From contig NZ_JAJAQC010000024.1 in NCBI RefSeq assembly GCF_027604915.1, positions 1-64,000 on the forward strand: a stretch of DNA of 64,000 nucleotides, given 5' to 3'. Positions 7,977-14,581 of the stretch are shown here, in pieces. The notes beneath the pieces are model-generated. The model saw only the letters and a program-made list of their open reading frames with translations, ran no database searches and was not told the DNA's origin. Each line of letters opens with the position of its first letter. Position 1 is the first letter of the stretch. Origin of the DNA: Streptomonospora mangrovi (lineage in GTDB: Bacteria; Actinomycetota; Actinomycetes; Streptosporangiales; Streptosporangiaceae). The translations under genes were made by a program, and so were the position numbers.

Positions 7977-9188
7977 ATGTCCACCACCGGCCACACCCGC
8001 GCCCCCGCGCGCCCCGCACCCGCCCCCAGCCCCTGGCGCCAGCCCCTGTCGGTGTGGGCCACCGCCTTCGCCGCCGTCGTGGCGTTCATGGGCATCGGCC
8101 TGGTCGACCCCATCCTGCCCTCCATCGCCGAAGGGCTCGCGGCCACGCCCTCCCAGGTCTCCCTGCTGTTCACCAGCTACTTCCTGGTCACCGCCGTGGC
8201 CATGCTCATCACCGGCGCCGTCTCCAGCCGCATCGGCGGCAAGGCCACCCTGCTGCTGGGCCTGGCCCTGGTCGTCGTCTTCGCCGCCCTCTCGGGCACC
8301 TCCGACACCGTCGGCGCCCTGGTGGGCTTCCGCGCGGGCTGGGGACTGGGCAACGCCCTGTTCATCGCCACCGCCCTGGCCGTCATCGTCGGCGCCGCCA
8401 GCGGCGGCATGGCCGCCGCCATCGTCCTCTACGAGGCCGCCCTGGGCGTGGGCATCGCCTCAGGACCTTTGGTGGGCGCGGTGCTGGGCGACTGGCACTG
8501 GCGCGCCCCCTTCTTCGGCACCGCCGTCCTCATGGCCGCCGGGTTCCTGCTCATCGCGGTACTGCTGCGCGCCCCCGCCCGCCCCGACCGGCCCACCCGC
8601 CTGGGCGACCCGCTGCGCGCCCTGGCCCACGGCGGCCTGGCCACAACTTCGGCCACGGCGCTGTTCTACAACTTCGCCTTCTTCACCGTGCTCGCCTTCA
8701 CCCCGTTCGTGCTGGGCATGGGCGCCTACGGCATCGGCGCGGTGTTCTTCGCCTGGGGGGTGTGCGTGGCCGTGTCCTCGGTCGTGGCCGCCCCGCGCCT
8801 CCAGCGCCGCATCGGCACCGTCCCGCTGCTGCACACCGCCCTGGTCCTGCTCCTGCTGGCCCAAGCCGCCATCGCCGTGGGCATCGCCGCCGGCGCCACC
8901 CCCGCCGTCATCGCCGCCGTGGTGGCCACCGGGGTGCCCATCGGGCTGTGCAACACCGCCTTCACCGAGGCGGCCATGGAGGTCTCCGACGCGCCGCGCC
9001 CGGTGGCCTCGGCCGGCTACAACTTCGTGCGCTGGATCGGCGGCGCGGCCGCGCCCTTCGTCGCCACCACCCTGGGCGAGGCGCTGACCACCTGGGCCCC
9101 CTACCTGCTGGGCGCCGCCTGCTGCCTGGTGGCCACCGCGATCCTGGCCGCCCGCCGCCACCACCTGGGCGCCCTGGCCCGCGTCTGA
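7977..9188 (+). CDS. MFS exporter, EmrD/DHA1-like
   Basis: A 403-residue twelve-helix transporter. Helix 1 contains FMGIGLVDPILPSIAEGL, typical of DHA1 drug:proton antiporters, and motif A is shortened to GAVSSRIGGKATLLLGL. A weak AAGGAA precedes the ATG; the in-frame GTG upstream would only add a Pro/Ala leader. It is divergent from the Bcr-type exporter and convergent with the DUF3037 gene, from which a strong hairpin separates it. No substrate can be deduced. Confidence 0.85.
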   Translation: MSTTGHTRAPARPAPAPSPWRQPLSVWATAFAAVVAFMGIGLVDPILPSIAEGLAATPSQVSLLFTSYFLVTAVAMLITGAVSSRIGGKATLLLGLALVVVFAALSGTSDTVGALVGFRAGWGLGNALFIATALAVIVGAASGGMAAAIVLYEAALGVGIASGPLVGAVLGDWHWRAPFFGTAVLMAAGFLLIAVLLRAPARPDRPTRLGDPLRALAHGGLATTSATALFYNFAFFTVLAFTPFVLGMGAYGIGAVFFAWGVCVAVSSVVAAPRLQRRIGTVPLLHTALVLLLLAQAAIAVGIAAGATPAVIAAVVATGVPIGLCNTAFTEAAMEVSDAPRPVASAGYNFVRWIGGAAAPFVATTLGEALTTWAPYLLGAACCLVATAILAARRHHLGALARV

Positions 9189-9192
9189 GGCC

Positions 9193-9225
9193 CCGCGCGC
9201 CCCCACCGCCGGTGCGGGCGCGCGG
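9193..9225. terminator. bidirectional hairpin between convergent genes
   Basis: CCGCGCGCCC (9193-9202) pairs with GGGCGCGCGG (9216-9225); after a one-base bulge on each side CACC pairs with GGTG around a GCC loop. There is no T-run, as is usual in high-GC actinomycetes. It sits between the MFS stop at 9188 and the DUF3037 stop at 9239 and can serve both. Confidence 0.65.
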
Positions 9226-9238
9226 AGCGCTGCGGGGT

Positions 9239-9637
9239 TCAGCGCACCAGCCGCTCCAGCAGCCGCTCCAACTCCGCCGCCGGATCGGCGGTCAGCCCCG
9301 TGTGGATGGGTCCGGGCTGCACGATGGTGCTGCGCGGCGCGGTCAGCCACCGAAACCGCCGCCCGGCGTCCTCGGTGCGCGCCGGCCCGGCACCCGGACC
9401 CCCCGCGCACACCTTCTCCACGGCCTCCAGCGCCCGGCCCACACCGCCCACGTCCACGCCCGCGTCCAGCGCCCGCAGCCGCGGCTCGTCCACCACGCAC
9501 CGCGCGCCCAAGAACCCCAGCGCCTGGCAGTACAGGATCACCCCGGCGTTGACCTGCTCGCCGCGCTCCAGCCGCGGCACCACCCGCACCAGCGCGTACT
9601 CGAACACCGCCCGCGCCCCGGGCGCGCCGCCGCTCAT
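9239..9637 (-). CDS. DUF3037 protein
   Basis: A 132-residue protein beginning with a short linker and then FEYALVRVVPRLERGEQVNAGVILYC (first 20 residues suffice to recognise it), the hallmark of DUF3037, followed by DEPRLRALD. The ATG at 9637 overlaps the TGA of the kinase gene as ATGA, so translation is coupled and the two products are made together. DUF3037 proteins are repeatedly encoded next to HipA-like kinases; the biochemical role is not established. It probably modulates or is a partner of the kinase, which is inference from the coupling. Confidence 0.8.
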   Translation of the reverse strand: MSGGAPGARAVFEYALVRVVPRLERGEQVNAGVILYCQALGFLGARCVVDEPRLRALDAGVDVGGVGRALEAVEKVCAGGPGAGPARTEDAGRRFRWLTAPRSTIVQPGPIHTGLTADPAAELERLLERLVR

Positions 9638-10401
9638 CGGACCGCCTCCGGCACCCACACCCGCTCGCGCGCCCGCGCCAGCAGGTGGCGCACATAGGCC
9701 GCGCGCACCTGCGCCGGGGAGTCGAACCCCTCCTCGCCCTCCAGCCACACGTCCGGCACCAGGCCCACCACCTCCTCCAGCAGCGCGGCGGTCACCCGGG
9801 GCCGCAGCGCCTCCTCGGCCGCCGCCACATCGGGCGACAGCGACGCCATCACGTGGTCAGCCGCGTCGTAGGGGCGCGCCGCCGCCCGGTCGGCGCCCCG
9901 CCAGTTGTGGTGGAAGATCAGCGAGGCCCCGTGGTCGATCAGGTAGGGCTCGCCGTGCCACACCAGCATGTTGGGGTTGCGCCAGGTGCGGTCGACGTTG
10001 CCGATGAACGCGTCGAACCACAGCACCCGGCCCGCCAGAGCGGGGTCCACCTCGAACACCAGCGGGTCGAACCCCAGCGCCCCCGGCAGGAAGTCCACGC
10101 CCAGGTTCAGCCCGCCGCTGGCCTTGAGCAGCTCCTGCACCTCGAAATCGGGCTCGCCGCGGCCGATCACCGCGTCCACCCGCACCAGCGCCAGCACCGG
10201 CACCGGCAGGCCCAGGCGCCGCGCCAGCTCACCGGCGATCACCTCGGCCACCAGCGTCTTGCGGCCCTGGCCCGCGCCCACGAACTTCACCACGTACATG
10301 CCGCAGTCGTCGGCCTCGACCAGCCCGGGCAGCGACCCGCCCTCGCGCAGCGGCAGCACATACCGCGTCGCCGCGATCTCTTCTAGCACGCCGATCAGCA
10401 T
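9634..10401 (-). CDS. HipA-like Ser/Thr kinase
   Basis: A 255-residue kinase of the compact HipA-like family (PI3/4-kinase-like fold). MYVVKFVGAGQGRKTLVAEV holds the ATP-binding Lys; the catalytic loop is FDAFIGNVDRTWRNPNML with Asp and Asn, and the metal-binding motif is YLIDHGASLIFHHN in place of DFG. HipA proteins phosphorylate protein substrates such as glutamyl-tRNA synthetase and can act as toxins; this small version lacks the HipA N1 subdomain. It heads a two-gene unit with DUF3037 and lies 29 bases from a divergent nucleotidyltransferase gene. No HipB-like DNA-binding antitoxin is present, so calling it a toxin is not justified. Confidence 0.85.
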   Translation of the reverse strand: MLIGVLEEIAATRYVLPLREGGSLPGLVEADDCGMYVVKFVGAGQGRKTLVAEVIAGELARRLGLPVPVLALVRVDAVIGRGEPDFEVQELLKASGGLNLGVDFLPGALGFDPLVFEVDPALAGRVLWFDAFIGNVDRTWRNPNMLVWHGEPYLIDHGASLIFHHNWRGADRAAARPYDAADHVMASLSPDVAAAEEALRPRVTAALLEEVVGLVPDVWLEGEEGFDSPAQVRAAYVRHLLARARERVWVPEAVR

Positions 10402-10417
10402 AGGGCGCCGCCGTCCG

Positions 10418-10423
10418 ATAGCG
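10418..10423 (+). promoter_or_regulatory. -10 box for a leaderless transcript
   Basis: TAGCGT lies seven bases before the ATG of the nucleotidyltransferase, with no Shine-Dalgarno sequence between. This is the geometry of actinobacterial leaderless promoters (TANNNT, transcription starting at the A of the start codon). The -35 region falls within the start of the divergent kinase gene, so the two promoters are interlocked. Confidence 0.5.
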
Positions 10424-10430
10424 TGCCGCC

Positions 10431-11207
10431 ATGCCCCTCAGCGACGACTCGGAGTTTCGCGACCACATCGCCCAGGCCCTCGCCGGCCTGCCCGGGGTCC
10501 AGGCGGTGGCGCTGGGCGGGTCCCGCGCCGCCGGCACCCACCGCCCCGACAGCGACTGGGACTTCGCCCTCTACTACCGCCACCGCTTCGACCCCGCCGA
10601 CCTGCGCGCCTTGGGCTGGCCCGGGGAGGTCTTCGACATCGGCGCCTGGGGCGGCGGGGTGTTCAACGGCGGCGCCTGGCTCACGGTGGAGGGCCGCCAC
10701 GTCGACGTCCACTACCGCGACCTCGACGACGTCGAGTACCGGATCGCCGAGGCCGCCAAGGGCCGCTTCGACGTCGAGCACCTGGCCTTCCACCGCGCCG
10801 GGGTGCCCACCTACATCGTCGCGGCCGAACTGGCCGGCGCCGAGGTGCTGCGCGGCGACCTGCCGCGCCCGCGCTACCCCGACGAACTCGCCCGGCTCGC
10901 GCCCCGGCGCTGGTGGCAGGCCGCCCAACTGGAACTGGCCTACGCCCGCACCGCCTACGCCGAACGCGGCCAACTGGCCCCCACCGTGGGCGCCGTGGCC
11001 ACCGCCGCCGCCCAGTGCGCCCACGCGGTGATGGCGGCCCGCCGGCGCTGGGTCACCAACGAGAAGCGGCTGCTGGAGGCCGCCGGGCTGCGCCACATCG
11101 ACGAGGTCTGCGCCCACCTGGACTCCGAGCCGCCCACCCTGATGGCCGCCGTGGACGCCGCCGCCGAACTGCTGGGCAGAGCCGTGGAGGAGGCCGTGGA
11201 CGCCTAG
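10431..11207 (+). CDS. MNT-type nucleotidyltransferase
   Basis: A 258-residue protein of the polymerase beta/kanamycin nucleotidyltransferase superfamily. The catalytic motif GS-x10-DxD is present as GGSRAAGTHRPDSDWDFALY, with a third acidic residue in VDVHYRDLDD. A helical C-terminal half (about residues 150-258) contains WWQAAQLELAYARTAYAERG. Proteins of this kind transfer nucleotides to drugs, to proteins or to tRNA; Streptomyces relatives are unassigned. It is divergent from the HipA-like kinase with only 29 bases between start codons, which suggests shared control. Confidence 0.82.
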   Translation: MPLSDDSEFRDHIAQALAGLPGVQAVALGGSRAAGTHRPDSDWDFALYYRHRFDPADLRALGWPGEVFDIGAWGGGVFNGGAWLTVEGRHVDVHYRDLDDVEYRIAEAAKGRFDVEHLAFHRAGVPTYIVAAELAGAEVLRGDLPRPRYPDELARLAPRRWWQAAQLELAYARTAYAERGQLAPTVGAVATAAAQCAHAVMAARRRWVTNEKRLLEAAGLRHIDEVCAHLDSEPPTLMAAVDAAAELLGRAVEEAVDA

Positions 11208-11244
11208 CCGGGGCGCGCCACCGGGCACAGCGCCGGCGGCGCGC

Positions 11245-11547
11245 TCAGCCGGACGGGGGCGCCGGCGAGGCGTAGGCGGCGGCGATGGCCGCCACCTGTG
11301 CGGCGTCCCCGGCCGCGTCGGCCCGCACCAGGCGCTCGGAATCGGCGCGGGCGGTCTCCAGGGCTTGGCGCGCGGCGCGCTCGGCGGCGGCGTCACCGGC
11401 GGCCGACGCCCGCTCCAGCAGCGCCCGCTGCCGGCCGATCGCGGCGTCGATCCGGTCGCGCGCGGCGTAGAAGGCGGCCGCGCCGGCGTGGTCGTCGCCG
11501 GGCTCGGCCGCGTCGGGGGCGGTCTCAACGGGTTCGGCGGCGCTCAC
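11245..11547 (-). CDS. small alanine-rich helical protein, unknown
   Basis: A 100-residue acidic, alanine-rich protein whose middle (DRIDAAIGRQRALLERASAA and the next 40 residues) is predicted to be one long helix, probably a coiled coil. GTG 11547 follows GAGGAG at a good distance. It lies 48 bases downstream of the 413-residue gene on the same strand and was probably cotranscribed with it. No family recognised; it could be an accessory subunit of its neighbour. Confidence 0.5.
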   Translation of the reverse strand: MSAAEPVETAPDAAEPGDDHAGAAAFYAARDRIDAAIGRQRALLERASAAGDAAAERAARQALETARADSERLVRADAAGDAAQVAAIAAAYASPAPPSG

Positions 11548-11595
11548 GGTCAGGCTCCTCGGCGGGTTCGGCGGTGGCGGTGGGCAGGGCGCGCG

Positions 11596-12837
11596 CTAGC
11601 GCGCCGCGCCCCGGCGGGGTGCGGGCGGGCGGGGCGCCGAGCGGCGCGGGCTGGACGCCAGCCCCCGCGCCGCCAGCCGGGCGCGCACCGCCTGGCCGAG
11701 GCTTTTGGCCGGCCCCGGGCGCGCCGCGGCGGCCGCCTCGGCACGCGTGACGCCGTCGAGGTCCGCGATGTTGCCGTCCTCGTGGTGCCGGTTGATCCCG
11801 CGCAGGACCGTGTCGACGTAGTTCCGGTCGCCCACCGACATCCGGTCGCGCTGGCGCCGCATCCACTTGGCCGCCTCGCCGGCCAGGTTGCGCTCCGCCG
11901 CGCGGGTGGTGCCGGTGCTCACGCTGAAGGGCCGCGCCCGCCCCGAGGCCACCAGTTCGGCGCGGTGCCACATGCCGCCCGCGCGGTGGTCGCCGTTGTC
12001 GTAGGGCGTCGGCAGGTTCTTCAGCGGCGAGGTGTTGATGTATGCGTAGATCGGGGGGATGCGGGCGGCGCGATTCCACGCCTGGGCATCGCGCATCTCC
12101 CGCTCGGCGGCCGCCGCCCAGGCCACCCGCTCGCGCGGCAGGACCGCGCTCCAGCGCCCCGAGTACGTGGGCAGGCCCTCGCGGTAGGCGAAACCGGCGC
12201 GGGCGGCCTCGATGGACGCGCGCGAGCCGTCGACCACCCGCACCACCTGGTCGCCCTGCTGGCGGGCGCTCGTCACGATCGCGTCGGCGGCCTCGGAGGC
12301 GTCGGCGCGCGCCAGGTCCCGCATCAGGCCGTCCAGGACGGAGCCCGTGGCCCAGTGCGCCTCCAGGGCCGCGGCCATCCAGTCGCCCGCCACGCCGTTC
12401 AGTTCGGCGGGCCGGCCCTCGGCGACCGCGCCCACATAGGCGGCGACCTCCGGCGTCGAGCGCTCGCGCGTGGCCTCCTGCATCTGGGCGGCGAAGCGGA
12501 AGCGCTCCTGCTTGGTCAGGGTGCCCTGGCGGGCCCCCTCCACCATGGCCGCGCCCCACTCCTGCGCCAAACCCATAGCCGTCTGGAAGTTGCCCAGCGC
12601 ATCCCAATGGCGGCTATAGCGCATCAGCCGGTGCTCGTCGGCCACCACCACGGTGCCCCGCGCCCCCAACTCCTCCCGCAGCCGCTGGAGGTGGGCGCGC
12701 GCGTCGGCACCGGGATACTGCACCACCAGCGCGGCGACCGGCAGTTCATAGGGGGCGTGCGCGCGGGGGCGGTGGTAGACCTCCGCGCCCAACTCGCTAA
12801 GGCGGGAATAGGCGGAGTCGGCGGACTGCTCGGCCAT
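11596..12837 (-). CDS. 413-residue protein, unknown
   Basis: I do not recognise a family. The first 70 residues (ELGAEVYHRPRAHAPYELPV then ALVVQYPGADARAHLQRLRE) look like a small alpha/beta domain; residues 80-250 are helical with many charged residues; the stretch around YAYINTSPLKNLPTPYDNGD is conserved-looking; the C-terminus (about 375-413) is a basic, proline-rich tail that may bind nucleic acid. Codon usage is typical of the window, so it is a genuine gene. GAGGATGG precedes the ATG. Its start faces the erm leader 232 bases away; the small helical protein follows it. Confidence 0.6.
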   Translation of the reverse strand: MAEQSADSAYSRLSELGAEVYHRPRAHAPYELPVAALVVQYPGADARAHLQRLREELGARGTVVVADEHRLMRYSRHWDALGNFQTAMGLAQEWGAAMVEGARQGTLTKQERFRFAAQMQEATRERSTPEVAAYVGAVAEGRPAELNGVAGDWMAAALEAHWATGSVLDGLMRDLARADASEAADAIVTSARQQGDQVVRVVDGSRASIEAARAGFAYREGLPTYSGRWSAVLPRERVAWAAAAEREMRDAQAWNRAARIPPIYAYINTSPLKNLPTPYDNGDHRAGGMWHRAELVASGRARPFSVSTGTTRAAERNLAGEAAKWMRRQRDRMSVGDRNYVDTVLRGINRHHEDGNIADLDGVTRAEAAAAARPGPAKSLGQAVRARLAARGLASSPRRSAPRPPAPRRGAAR

Positions 12838-13029
12838 CGGCCATCCTCACGTGCGCGGCGGTGCGCGAAGAAGAACACAGGGGGGCGGCGCGGCCGGGGT
12901 CGCGGGCCGGTGCCGGCTACAGAACGCCCGACACACTCCCACACCAGCCCTGAACCGGCGCGCAACCACCGCGGGCGCCCCGGTGAAACCGCGGTGAACG
13001 CGCGGCGGGGCGCCGGCGCGGAAAACCGG

Positions 13030-13059
13030 TTGTGCGGCCCGGCCTACGGCGGCTAGCCT
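13030..13059 (+). promoter_or_regulatory. promoter of the erm leader transcript
   Basis: TTGTGC (13030-13035) and TAGCCT (13054-13059) are separated by 18 bases and match actinobacterial housekeeping -35 and -10 boxes. The leader ORF ATG at 13070 lies 10 bases after the -10 box, so the transcript would be leaderless or nearly so. GGAAAA just before the -35 box is faintly like the AT-rich element of WhiB7-controlled promoters; that last point is speculative. Confidence 0.5.
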
Positions 13060-13069
13060 GCCCGGCGTT

Positions 13070-13207
13070 ATGGGAATCAACGCGATCTACCTGCGCCGGT
13101 CCGCGATCCGGTGGTCCTCGGCGCCCTCGCGCCGGCTTCGCCACCGGTCCGCCTCCCCGGACCGGCCGCATCGACGCACCCGCGCCCAGGAGTCCCCGCG
13201 CGTCTGA
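13070..13207 (+). CDS. putative erm leader peptide (45 codons)
   Basis: An ATG directly after a good promoter opens a 45-codon frame starting MGINAIYLRRSAIRWSS and ending ESPRV. The first residues recall the ErmC leader MGIFSIFVIS, in which a macrolide-bound ribosome stalls, and the peptide contains R-R and R-L-R clusters like the +X+ motif at which macrolide-bound ribosomes arrest. It ends 356 bases before the erm ATG, with GC-rich hairpins between. Role as a stalling peptide is inferred; conservation in related genomes would decide it. Confidence 0.5.
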   Translation: MGINAIYLRRSAIRWSSAPSRRLRHRSASPDRPHRRTRAQESPRV

Positions 13208-13563
13208 CGCCCCTGCCGCGCCCCCGCGCGCGGCAGCGCCGGGCAACCTGCGGCGGCCCCCGCCCGCATCGGCGGGCGCCCGCCGCCGCATGACCCCGGC
13301 GTCAGCGCCGCGCCCCTGCGGCGCCCGCCCGCGCGGCGGGCGCTCCCTGATGCGCCCCTGCGTTTTCCCGCGCGCCCTGGTGGCCAGCACTGAGCGCGTG
13401 CCCGCCTCCCCCGGTCCGGGGTCCCGTCCCGTCCTGCTCGTCGGACGGGCGGCCCGGACCGCCGCCGCATGCCCGGCGCGCCGTGCGCGCGCCCCCGCTG
13501 CCGTGCCGCCGTGCCGCCCGTCCCGTCCGCCGCCCCACCAGGGCCGGCTGGAACGGACCCGCC
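13208..13563 (+). promoter_or_regulatory. erm 5' leader region with hairpins (attenuator candidate)
   Basis: No further convincing gene lies in these 356 bases. GGCGGGC-GCCCGCC (13271-13284) is a perfect palindrome. GCGCCCGCC (13321-13329) pairs perfectly with GGCGGGCGC (13335-13343) around CGCGC, and CGTTTT follows about 20 bases later, so this can act as a terminator or as a competing stem. Several segments of the form GGCGGGCGC/GCGCCCGCC can pair alternately, which is what attenuation needs. A clear Shine-Dalgarno for erm is missing (GGAACGGAC only), consistent with control at translation or termination. Confidence 0.4.
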
Positions 13564-14406
13564 ATGGCACGCACACCGCGCGACCGCGCACCCCGCACCA
13601 CCTCCGCCGCCCCCGCGTCCGCTGGGCGCCGCACCGGCAACCGGCGCCGCTACTCCCAGAACTTCCTGACCGACCCCGCCGTGGCCCGCGCCGTCGTGCG
13701 CGCCTCGGGCGTGGGGCCCGCCGACACCGTCTGGGAGGTGGGCGCGGGCGAGGGCATGATCACCCGCCACCTGCTGCCCGCCTGCGCTCACCTGACCGCC
13801 TACGAGATCGACCCCCGCCTCGCCGCGACGCTGCGCCGCCGCTTCGGCGGGCGGGTTCGCGTCGTCCGCGCCGACTTCCGCACCGCCCACCCGCCCTCAG
13901 CCCCCTTCCACGTGGTGGGCAACATCCCCTACGCCATCACCGCCGCGATCGTGGACTGGTGCCTGGCCGCCCCCTCCCTGCGCTCGGCGACCCTGGTCAC
14001 CCAACTGGAGTACGCCCGCAAGCGCACCGGCGGGTTCGGCCGCTGGTCGCGCCTGACCGTGCTGCACTGGCCCCGGTTCGACTGGCGGATGGGGCCCCGC
14101 ATCCACCGCGACCGCTTCACCCCGGTGCCGCGCGTGGACTCCGCGGTGCTGCTGCTGCGCCGCCGCGACCGGCCCCTGCTGCCCCGCGAGGCGCTGGGCG
14201 AGTACCGCCGCCTGGTGGAGACCGGGTTCACCGGTGTGGGCGGCAGCCTGCGGGCGTCCCTGCGCACCGCCGCGCCCGTCCGCCGCGTCGACGCCGCCCT
14301 GGCCTGGGCCGGGGTGCCGCGCGGCGCCCTGGTCGCCGAGGTCTCCCCCGACCAGTGGGTCCGCCTGTTCGCCCACCTGCACCGCCTGGAGCCGGGCACC
14401 GGCTGA
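13564..14406 (+). CDS. erm: Erm-type 23S rRNA adenine N6-methyltransferase
   Basis: A 280-residue methyltransferase that adds one or two methyl groups to N6 of A2058 in 23S rRNA, giving macrolide-lincosamide-streptogramin B resistance. Family marks: a basic N-terminus, then YSQNFLTDPAVARAVV; SAM motif I VWEVGAGEGMIT; acidic motif II AYEIDPRL; and catalytic motif IV VVGNIPYAIT. KsgA/Dim1 share the fold, but the arginine-rich N-terminus and the actinomycete Erm-like C-terminus favour Erm. It is a single gene with its own leader region and no macrolide biosynthesis genes nearby, so intrinsic inducible resistance is more likely than producer self-protection. Confidence 0.9.
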   Translation: MARTPRDRAPRTTSAAPASAGRRTGNRRRYSQNFLTDPAVARAVVRASGVGPADTVWEVGAGEGMITRHLLPACAHLTAYEIDPRLAATLRRRFGGRVRVVRADFRTAHPPSAPFHVVGNIPYAITAAIVDWCLAAPSLRSATLVTQLEYARKRTGGFGRWSRLTVLHWPRFDWRMGPRIHRDRFTPVPRVDSAVLLLRRRDRPLLPREALGEYRRLVETGFTGVGGSLRASLRTAAPVRRVDAALAWAGVPRGALVAEVSPDQWVRLFAHLHRLEPGTG

Positions 14407-14413
14407 GGCGGCG

Positions 14414-14442
14414 GGGCGGGCCGCCGCGCGGGCGGCCCGCCC
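14414..14442 (+). terminator. terminator after erm
   Basis: GGGCGGGCCGCC (14414-14425) pairs perfectly with GGCGGCCCGCCC (14431-14442) around GCGCG, directly after the erm stop. There is no T-run. Confidence 0.6.
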
Positions 14443-14581
14443 CCCTCGACCCGCGCAGGTCGTGGCCGGTGCGCCGGTCATGCGCGCCGCCGGGGCGCCC
14501 GCGCGGGCCGATGCAGGAGTGTCGGTGGGCGCGGCCATACTGGAGGGCGGCGTGACCAGGCGGCGACGGGAGGGGCGATCG

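Noticed and set aside
9634-10401. Classical HipBA toxin-antitoxin module
   Set aside because: There is no HipB-type helix-turn-helix gene, and the kinase lacks the N-terminal HipA subdomain.
13564-14406. KsgA/Dim1 instead of Erm
   Set aside because: The fold is shared, but the arginine-rich N-terminus, the QNFLTDP opening and the leader region fit actinomycete Erm proteins better.
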